From positions 283,555 to 347,554 of the forward strand of contig NMRB01000113.1 in the NCBI GenBank assembly GCA_002633025.1: a stretch of DNA of 64,000 nt, written 5' to 3'. Below are positions 55,629 to 64,000 of this stretch, one piece after another; position 1 is the stretch's first letter; every line of letters begins with the position of its first letter. The notes beneath the pieces are model-generated. The model did no database searches. It saw nothing but the letters and a program-made list of their open reading frames with translations, and was not told the origin of the DNA. The translations under genes were made by a program, and so were the position numbers. The stretch comes from Notospermus geniculatus. Its lineage: Eukaryota; Nemertea; Pilidiophora; Heteronemertea; Lineidae.

Positions 55629-55827
55629 GTAGGGAATGTCCCTTTTAATAACAGAGCAATTAAGTCAGGTGTGTAAGGAATGTAGGTCAACAGGTGATTG
55701 GGGTTTGGTTCTTCAGAAACAGGACAGAGGGCAGCACTGTCTATGTCAATAGTTTTGACATCTAAAATGAACTCTGAACTGAAATTTTAAGTGCAGAACA
55801 AACTCAGAATCGAATTTTAAAGATCTG

Positions 55828-55953
55828 GGGCCGATTTCACAAAGGGTGTTAAGACTTAGACACGTGTAACTTCGTCAAATGCATGGTGGAAGTGCATGCA
55901 TGTAATGAAGTTACACGCATCTAAGTCTTAAACACCCTTTGTGAAATCGGCCC
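55828..55953. mobile_element. Palindromic MITE, only in block copy 2
   Basis: GGGGCCGATTTCACAAAGGG at one end and CCCTTTGTGAAATCGGCCCC at the other. Block copy 1 reads AAAGATCTGATGTCAG without it (about 44845), giving a clear empty site with a likely 2-3 bp (TG or CTG) duplication. Confidence 0.85.
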
Positions 55954-56185
55954 CTGATGTCAGAGGAGGGGCATTTGCAGAGGGCATAATATGAGATCGT
56001 AGGCCTGCATGGATGAGGGGATTTTACAAGCACAATGCATGATGTCGGGAGTGACAAAGTTCAAAGGGTTCTCCATAACAGGATCAACTGACAAGATGTT
56101 TCTGAAGTCCTTTAAGGTTGAAAGATGACCCATACACAGAAGCTCCCCTTAACAGACACTTCTGCCAGGAAACCTCACTATTACG

Positions 56186-56357
56186 GACAGTACAGGCTAT
56201 GCACGTGACGTCATCAGCGAGGTGATGCCATGTTGGATGCTGGAACGTTGTGACATGCTGACGCAGTGCATCTGACGACGTGCCCCGTCCATTTTCCATC
56301 CAACACGTGGCGTCATACCCATTGATGACGTCATTTGATGACGTCAGTGCATAGCCT
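56186..56357. repeat. Palindromic element with TGACGTCA-rich arms
   Basis: GGCTATGCACGTGACGTCAT at the left and ATGACGTCAGTGCATAGCC at the right, only in block copy 2. Confidence 0.75.
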
Positions 56358-56520
56358 CTTTTGGTTATGTCTGTTCATCTTTTACCTCTGTATTTTAAGG
56401 ACACCTCTCAATTAAGGACAGAACTGGTCAGTCCTGAAGGAGCATGTCCTCAGTATAGAGGTTCCACTGTGCAGACTTAAGCACAGTGCAAGTGGATGAA
56501 CCATACATTTTAAACCCTGA

Positions 56521-56901
56521 CAGGCGTGGATCCAGGGGGCACACCCGGCACACGCCCCCCTTTCGGCCAACAAATCTGTTAAATTGACCGTGAAATTCTG
56601 AAATTTGGCGCAAATCATTGAAATGGGGAACTTTTCTGCTGTCGGTGGCCGTAAGAGGCCGCCTGTTACCGGTCCTAGAACGTCGCAAAATTTGACGTCA
56701 AGTGCGTGAGCCACGGCGCCCACGTCATTATGGACGACGTTGTGGCATGCATTTCTGCCCTGTGACGTCAAATTTCATGACGTTCTGGGACCGGTAACTC
56801 GTAGTGGCCTCTGACGGCTCCAAAGTTCCTCATTCACCATCGATTTCAATGTTTCTAGCACAGTGCGCCCCCTCTTTTCCGAAATCGTGGATCCGCCCCT
56901 G
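56521..56901. mobile_element. hAT-like MITE with 5-bp target duplication
   Basis: Starts CAGGCGTGGATCCAGG and ends GTGGATCCGCCCCTG, flanked by CCTGA on both sides (56516-56520, 56902-56906). Third clear member of the CAGGGGCGGATCC family. Its interior is partly palindromic around GACGTTCTGGGACCGGTAAC. Confidence 0.88.
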
Positions 56902-57430
56902 CCTGAGTGGACTGTCAGAAGGGTCGACAGTACACTCTCATCAGAACCTAGACTTGCAACAGCGCTGTATGACTGATGTCATCAATCTCTTCTGATAGCA
57001 AATGACGTCGTCATGCGATTCACTTCCGTGTCACGACCTCTGTGACACTCACAATGTGACATGACAAGACACGATCCCGAACGAAAGCAAATCCTCTCTG
57101 ATGTAAACATCATCTAAACTCCTGAAATAATGCCAATTAGCGCAGAGAGAATCTGGGCAAAACTGTAGCGTGCGATCCCCGTCCCCATTAGAGATGACCA
57201 ATTACATCCATCTTGTCCAAAGATGGCTGTCTGTCTCGTTGTCATGACGCGCCATCGCCTGTCACTCAGTTGAGATTTGTCCTCACGTAATCAATCTCAG
57301 ACGAGCTGATTAAGTCGCCCAATTAGATTAACCCCTTCAGTGCACAACATCGGGACATGATTGGGGAACAACCAGGGTTCCGTGGCTCAAACCCAAAAAT
57401 CAAAGTCGTTCTCTCGCCACCGGCCATCTT

Positions 57431-57932
57431 AAAGCCTAGGGTACATCGGCCTTGTGACTGGAAGCAACTACCGGCAATGGCGTTTCCGGCAACGGCTGGC
57501 AACTACCTGGAACCAGCAGCAACTGATCAGATGCTCAAACAGGCCGATGTAGGCGCACCGGCAATGCTATTGCCGACCGTTGCCGCTAGTTCCAGACAGT
57601 TGCTCATGTTCTACTCATTGCCAACGGTTACTCCTAGTCGTCTTCAGTCGCTTCCGATGTACGCGTGCTGGCAATCAATTTCATAGTTTGTGGAGCACAC
57701 CTGGTCACGTGAATGTTTATCACATGACTCTTGAGTGGTCCAATCGGAAGACATCGACAACAGCATTCAGTACCATTGCCTGTCCGATGTGCACGCTCCA
57801 GATTGAAGACTGGCTGGTGCCACTTGTTGCCGCAGTGACCTGTCGTAACCCATGTGCACGGAATACGTACATCGATAGCGACTGTTGCATTCAGCTGCTT
57901 CCAGTCGCAAGGCCGACGTATGCTAGGCTTAA
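57431..57932. repeat. Palindromic MITE, intact partner of 46560-47360
   Basis: AAGCCTAGGGTACATCGGCC to CGACGTATGCTAGGCTTAA. Confidence 0.8.
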
Positions 57933-58291
57933 GAATCACCCAATCGTGACGGCACCCTCTTATTGCCAAACCATCAAACCCTAATGTAACACGATCTGCT
58001 ACATTAACAAATTAATTAGCGCTGATTAATGAACCCTCAGCATTATCAATATGACAGCTCTTTGACCTTATCACGGTACTAAACTAATTACAGCTGAAGC
58101 GGGGAGGCTGGGGATGTGGGTGACAGCCCGTGACAAATCCAGTTCTCTTGGCTTCACTCAGTTCAACGAAGCGAGGAAGATCAGCAGTAGATTTATCGTG
58201 AATTTGACCGGTTTATCGCGGCGATGGCAGTCGTCTGCATGAACTGCTGATGAACGCAACTGGTCAACCATGTCTGATGTGCCATGTCTGG

Positions 58292-58577
58292 GGTGTATGC
58301 GAATCCCTGTTCTTGACAACACTCATGCTGACCCAGTTCATGTAGATGTTGACTCGACTTGAGAATGGCAGTCTTGAACACCGAGAACGCAACCTGAGTC
58401 GGGCCAAGAACGTGTTCTTCTCAACCCTCCGCTAAGTGGGGAGTGAGAAGAACGCGTTCTTGGCCCGACTCGGGTTGTGTTCTTGGCGTTCGAGACTGCC
58501 GTTCTCGAGTTGAGTTTGCAAGTACATGAACTGGATCAGTGTGAGAGTTGTCAAGAATGAGGATTCGAATACACCCA
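58292..58577. repeat. Palindrome family P280, copy d
   Basis: Block-2 partner of 47715-47999, with the same arms. Confidence 0.85.
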
Positions 58578-59056
58578 GGCCGTGCACCAGTGCACGCCCC
58601 GTGACCTTAGATTTTAGGTCATGCACCTTTACTTCACTTTGGTGGTTCCAACTTTGGCCTCCAGGGCCCATATCCATAAAACCTTGCTAGGCTTATTTAC
58701 TTGCTAAAGTGCCCAGTTTGTACAGGCCAATGTACACAACTAGCAACCAACTAAGCTAACAAGCTGTTACCAGTAATGGGCCCAGGACTCTGCAAAATCC
58801 ATCTGCTAAACTACATGTATTCCTGAGTACCCTGGACGCACCCACACAGCAGTTTACGATGATTGTTGTCCCGGAACTTTTTCATCCCAAACTCAACCAT
58901 AAACAAGTTTGGTCCACCATGTCAACGACAGCCAGTAAAATTATTACAAGCACGACAATTCATTACACTTCCAGCTAATCAATCCTGCAAAAAACCACCA
59001 TCTCCACCTCAGAATACAGATTGCAGGCAGACCAGAGGGCAAATACTGATTCCTAA

Positions 59057-59203
59057 TCATTCCCTTGGTCTGGTGTTGGCATAAATCTTGATCTGTGCAT
59101 ACTGATTGAGTGGCAGGCTTTCGTCACGGCCATATCTGATATAATATGCACGAGGTGAAGTTGCTTGGGATGATTGACTCCCGTCGGTGGAGGACATGAA
59201 GGA
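59057..59203 (-). CDS. Possible exon, uncertain, copy 2
   Basis: Partner of 48441-48587: acceptor-like TGTTCAG, then SFMSSTDGSQSSQATSPRAY and so on to a stop. The same doubts apply. Confidence 0.22.
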   Translation of the reverse strand, partial: SFMSSTDGSQSSQATSPRAYYIRYGRDESLPLNQYAQIKIYANTRPRE

Positions 59204-59422
59204 CTGAACAGAACAGACTTTGGGAAGAGGCAAGTTAGGTGTGTCCTGTGGAGGACATGAAGGACTGAACAGAACAGACTTTGGGAAGACGCAAGTTATG
59301 TGTCCTGCATAGGGACAACAGAAACATAGTGCGTCTGCCAGATTTGGAACCTGTGACCCTTTTGTTAGGAGCTTGGTACCACATGGAACACTCCCGTCAA
59401 TTCATGCTGAGTTTGCTATGCC

Positions 59423-59822
59423 AGAGCCAAAAGGTTCAGTGCTCAACTTGCCACAGGAGCCGAAAGGTTCAATGCGAACTTGCCACAGAAGCCAAAAGGT
59501 TCAGTGCTTGAACTTGCAACAGGAGCCGAAAGGTCCTGTGCTTGAACTTGCCACAGGAGTCGGAAGGTTCAGTGCTCAAACTTGCCACAGGAGCCAAAAG
59601 GTTCAATGCTGGAACTTGCCACAGGAGCCAAACGATTCAGTGCTTGAACTTTCAACAGGGGCCAAAAGGTTCAGCGCTTGAATTTGCCTCAGTAGCCAAA
59701 AGGTTCAGTGCTCGAACTTGCCTGCCACAGGAGCCAAAAGGTTCATGCTCAAACATGAAACAGGAGCCAATTCTCAAACTTGCCACAGGAGCCAAAAGGT
59801 TGAGTCCTCAAACTTGCTACAG
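59423..59822. repeat. 34-bp minisatellite, copy 2
   Basis: Same unit as 48743-49363 but with about 12 copies and more irregular units, so the array length differs between blocks. Confidence 0.9.
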
Positions 59823-60270
59823 TTCCTGTATTGAGAGCCAGAGATTGATGGAAATCTGGTGACCCAGAGAATTCCAGTGGGAACCCCTCCATTATAATCG
59901 TCCAATAAATCCTTATCTACAAAACCACATAGCCGTAAAATTTCAACCTCTTGTCCCTCCTAGATTCAAATTGCGGGACACCACAAGTTTATGAAGTCTG
60001 GATATATATCTTTGTCACCAGATCGGATGATGAATGGACATTATGGATGGTGTTCTGTGTAATCATTTCCAAACAGTGTGCTGGGGGCAGATAAACGCCT
60101 GCCACGATTTATGAGACACTGGTGGAAATATCGGACATCAAAACACAAATGATCTGGTCCCACACCAAGAAGGAATATATCTAGCAGCAATTTTGGGGAT
60201 TTTGTGCAGTGGAACTTATTTAAACACCTCTGCCAGGAGGACACCTCTGTTCTCAATTCGGGACAGCATG

Positions 60271-60554
60271 GGTGTATTTGAATCCCTGCTCTTGACAACA
60301 CTCGTGCTGACCCAGTTCATGTAGTTGTTGACTCAACTCGAGAACGGCAGTCTTGAACGCCAAGAACACAACCCGAGTCAGGCCAAGAACGTTTTTTTCT
60401 CACTCTCCACTCAGCGGAGGGTTGACAAGAACACGTTCTTGGCCCGACATGGGTTGTGTTCTCGGCGTTTGAAACTGCCGTTCTCGAGTTGAGTCAACAA
60501 CTACATGAAGGGTCAGCACGAGTGTGGTCAAGAACGGGGATTCGAATATGCCCC
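60271..60554. repeat. Palindrome family P280, copy e
   Basis: Block-2 partner of 49756-50167 without the extended arm on its right side. Confidence 0.85.
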
Positions 60555-62082
60555 ATCAGTCTGAAAGGTTTCCTGAAGAGAGAGGTGTCACTGTATTTCA
60601 ATTACCGGTACATTACTCTGAAAACGAGTAACAATGTCTTCTTTCAGGACTTGAACTCGGTGAATATCTGCAAAACCGGGACCACGGTTGTAAAACACAA
60701 CTGTTTATCTTTAAGCTTTGTCATTTGAAAATCTTCCAGATAAATCATGATCCTCTCTAATGTGCCGTGGTGAGGAGGTGCAAAAAGGGGAAATGTAATC
60801 ACAGCTTTCTCCCACGGCATCCGAAATCCGCTTATCTCATTTTCGTTTGAAAAAGATGAACAAAACAGCGCGGTTCGGATTTCTTGGCAAAATAGCACGA
60901 TCTTTTCGAAGCAAAAGAACCGAAATAACGGTGTCAAAATCCTGATTAACTTCCTGGTCTGTTTTCAACGTAATTGAATCAAATGCAAACATCGTCTTTT
61001 CTGGTAAAATGGTGAGATTAGATTTTAATGGAGGAAGGATAACGTGAACTGTGAGACTTCACGATCTCGTGGAGAATGATTTAAACCCCAAATGCTGCAC
61101 AGAGATTTCGTGGTTAAAGTTGAGTTGCGCTGCACCAGGTGATAATTTTCTTGTGAAAGTTGGCCGCCAAAGGTAAATTCACCAATAGGGACTTTCAGCA
61201 AGGCTCCATATCGTCGAATCGTATCACATATGACTTTAATAGAAAATGCATTAGCTCGATACGTCATATGTGACACGGATCGACGATATAAGGGAGTTTG
61301 AGATCAGCGACTTATCACTGATCCTTATACGTATATGGATAGATTTCTGTACAATGAGGACAAATTTTGTGTACATTTCCATCAGTATACGTATAAGGAT
61401 CCGTGATAAGTTGCTGATCTCAAACTCCCTATTGTTAGTGTCCTCACAACTTATGCTGAAACCAATGAAACAAACAACTGTCCGAACTGCCCGTTGTTTT
61501 CTATGATTTTCTTGCGGGCGAAAACACTCCCATGTCCCTGAAGCTAGATTTAAGGCGATATGCAGCCAGACATCCATATTATTCCGAAATGGATATGACA
61601 CAACGCCGCCCTGGTGGCAACCTGAAAATTATATTTACCTTGTTTTCCCGGATGGCGATTTTTTCAGAGTCTGAAAAGATACAAAAAACAGAAACTTACC
61701 AAAACTGTCAGAAGCAGAAGGCAGCCAAAACTAATTATCATGGAGTCATCGCCAATAAATGTTGACAGAGCTATCATTAAATCTTGATGTCAAGGCGGAT
61801 GTGGTAATTGGTGAGATGATGATATCAAGATTTCACAGAAATATGAAATTCTTCACCGAGATACTAAAGGGAGATCATTTCTTCATCAGCAGCTTTTGGT
61901 AACCATGGTTTCTGTAGTTGCATCTATTTTTCAGTTCACCAGGGCAGAACAAGACACCCCTTGTCTTCGTGGGCCTTGTCTTTTAGCCTAGAGTAGCACA
62001 TCAGGGTCTTCAAAAGCGATTATGACATTTTGACGTCCTTCACAGATGTCTTAAGATCACTGGAGTCGAGTATCAGTGACAT

Positions 62083-62206
62083 TGGCTGATATTCATAAAA
62101 GCTAGCAAATGCTTTTACTTCAAGTTTTGTAGTGCATTTACAATGGACCTCGGTGTGCAAATCTTACGTAAAAGCATTTGCTAACTTTTATGAATACCAG
62201 CCACAA
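62083..62206. repeat. Palindromic MITE, only in block copy 2
   Basis: TTGGCTGATATTCATAAAAG to CTTTTATGAATACCAGCCA, with arms containing GCAAATGCTTTTAC. Confidence 0.8.
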
Positions 62207-62247
62207 AATCCTTTCATTTTCCATCACCTCCTCACCTACATCAGTTC

Positions 62248-62905
62248 NNNNNNNNNNNNNNNNNNNNNNNNNNNNNNNNNNNNNNNNNNNNNNNNNNNNN
62301 NNNNNNNNNNNNNNNNNNNNNNNNNNNNNNNNNNNNNNNNNNNNNNNNNNNNNNNNNNNNNNNNNNNNNNNNNNNNNNNNNNNNNNNNNNNNNNNNNNNN
62401 NNNNNNNNNNNNNNNNNNNNNNNNNNNNNNNNNNNNNNNNNNNNNNNNNNNNNNNNNNNNNNNNNNNNNNNNNNNNNNNNNNNNNNNNNNNNNNNNNNNN
62501 NNNNNNNNNNNNNNNNNNNNNNNNNNNNNNNNNNNNNNNNNNNNNNNNNNNNNNNNNNNNNNNNNNNNNNNNNNNNNNNNNNNNNNNNNNNNNNNNNNNN
62601 NNNNNNNNNNNNNNNNNNNNNNNNNNNNNNNNNNNNNNNNNNNNNNNNNNNNNNNNNNNNNNNNNNNNNNNNNNNNNNNNNNNNNNNNNNNNNNNNNNNN
62701 NNNNNNNNNNNNNNNNNNNNNNNNNNNNNNNNNNNNNNNNNNNNNNNNNNNNNNNNNNNNNNNNNNNNNNNNNNNNNNNNNNNNNNNNNNNNNNNNNNNN
62801 NNNNNNNNNNNNNNNNNNNNNNNNNNNNNNNNNNNNNNNNNNNNNNNNNNNNNNNNNNNNNNNNNNNNNNNNNNNNNNNNNNNNNNNNNNNNNNNNNNNN
62901 NNNNN
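62248..62905. other. Assembly gap of 658 N
   Basis: Unsequenced. The frames spanning it are artefacts. Confidence 0.99.
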
Positions 62906-63457
62906 GTCCCCAAGATCAGATCAACTCACCCCCACAACAATTCCCCCCCCCATCAGTTATCAATGAAAACCAAGCAAAGCAATACTAGCAGACGATGACT
63001 CCCCCAATGTGTCTTAGCTAATGACTAGAGGTGCATCGAACCACATAATTTCTCCCAATCACTCAATATGATACATCGCCGTAGGACCGTTCTGATAACC
63101 ACATCTCATCGCGACAGAAAACCCCATCATAATCTACCGACTCGGATAAAAACTCTTCTGGTCATTTAGCATCAGCCAATCAAATCGCTTACTTGCTTTG
63201 ATTTCCGCCGTGGCGTATCGTTCCTAATCATTCATCTATATCATTAGTTTGTCTTTATTACACGGCCAATGATAGCTCGGGTATTTACGGCGAAGACAAT
63301 CACAATGTTATCCATCATTTTCAGCTTTCAATTCCTGCCGTTTAGGACTTAAGGCGAAGATGAATCATATTTATTTTGCGTGGCTTGGGACAATTCTTCA
63401 AACTTTAACCCTATCTTCCCGATCTCAAGAGTTCCGTATGCATTCCACCGTCAGATA

Positions 63458-63701
63458 GGACATACGGTTAGAGGACAATTCATCCCCGGACAATTTGTCC
63501 CCAGACATTTAATCCCGAGACAATTCGTCCCGTAGGACATTTTGTCCCTGGACAATTCCTCCCCTAGGGCAATTCGTCCAGAGACGACTTGTCTCGGGAC
63601 AAATTGTCCTATGGGACAAATTGTCCAGGGACGAATTGTCTGGGGATAAATTGTTCATGGGGACGAATTGTCTGGGGATGAATTGTCCTAGAGGACATAC
63701 A
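63458..63701. repeat. Fold-back array of GGACAATTCGTCC units, copy 2
   Basis: Same structure as 52509-52801 but about 50 bp shorter through loss of units. Confidence 0.85.
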
Positions 63702-63752
63702 GGTGCTCAGAACATTGCGAAGTTCATTTTGACAAAGTATTAAGCTGTTAAA

Positions 63753-64000
63753 GCCCCACTGTATTGAATCTGAAAAACGCAAATCATCGCCGCGATTCTT
63801 GACGTCAGTGCACGACGTCACGACGTGTAAAATGTACTGCGCTCCATCTGAATACATTAGAGCCCTCCCTGCAGATTTTTTCATTGTGTGCTGAAAACTA
63901 GGCCTTGATTTTCGGAAATACGCATCAGGCAGGCATTTTGGGGACCTTCACAATGCTATGAGACCTCGACCAGCATTCTCCCAACACTTTGAAAATCCAG
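63753..64000. other. Single-copy end of window, nothing recognised
   Basis: No exon or repeat could be supported. Confidence 0.35.

Larger units (their letters stand above)
55629..63752. repeat. 8-kb duplicated block, copy 2
   Basis: Matches 44655-52852. It contains the N gap 62248-62905 and its own set of private MITE insertions. Confidence 0.85.

Noticed and set aside
38001-64000. WW-domain exons expected upstream of a PLEKHA PH domain
   Set aside because: I scanned the minus strand for Trp-containing WW patterns and found none that I could support; they are probably outside the window or in gaps.

Overview
The window is eukaryotic and almost certainly from an animal, probably a marine invertebrate. 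Coding sequence lies in short and medium exons with GT/AG splice sites, separated by introns full of palindromic MITE-like repeats, minisatellites and a tRNA-derived SINE. The recognisable exons encode a PLEKHA5/6/7-type (PEPP family) pleckstrin-homology protein, a family known from animals. I cannot name the species. Strong local heterozygosity or recent duplication, plus 1-nt and long N gaps, indicate a draft assembly of a repeat-rich, variable genome.

One gene on the minus strand explains nearly all supported coding sequence and is read from about 53.9 kb down to 4.75 kb. In transcript order the exons are: a Ser/Pro-rich linker exon (53842-53935); the PH domain split over three exons (39101-39176, 28135-28235, 27695-27804); a 519-codon disordered Tyr/Gly/Asp/Ser/Arg-rich exon (25822-27379); three small exons (70, 63 and 30 nt); then two alternatives. 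One is a 455-codon last exon with its own stop and AATAAA signal (20581-21947). The other skips it and continues through a coiled-coil series (17771 to 12867), a Pro/Ser/Gln-rich 1.8-kb exon, and short charged C-terminal exons down to a probable stop at 4752. All splice phases agree. From the first PH exon the long form closes at 2038 codons plus stop, and the short form at 1124 plus stop. The WW-domain exons typical of the family and the exon carrying the start of the PH domain were not found; the former are probably beyond 64 kb.

The striking feature is duplication. A block holding the last PH exon through the alternative last exon occurs twice in tandem (copy A about 20.32-28.48 kb, copy B about 28.94-38.0 kb), with every exon of identical length and intact. 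One 227-nt coiled-coil exon is duplicated at 15.96/17.13 kb. An 8-kb block that is mostly non-coding occurs at 44.66-52.85 and 55.63-63.75 kb, on either side of the linker exon. The four single-n characters (9359, 16787, 19329, 38000) are each followed by sequence already seen upstream, which suggests that some duplications are uncollapsed haplotypes. The A/B tandem pair, however, lies within uninterrupted sequence from 19330 to 37999.

The rest is repeats: TTAA-flanked MITEs; hAT-like elements with 5-bp target duplications; a Harbinger-like element with TTA duplications; a SINE; long near-perfect palindromes; fold-back arrays; and minisatellites of 12, 34, 44, 50, 64 and about 158 bp. No other gene, rRNA or functional tRNA could be supported.
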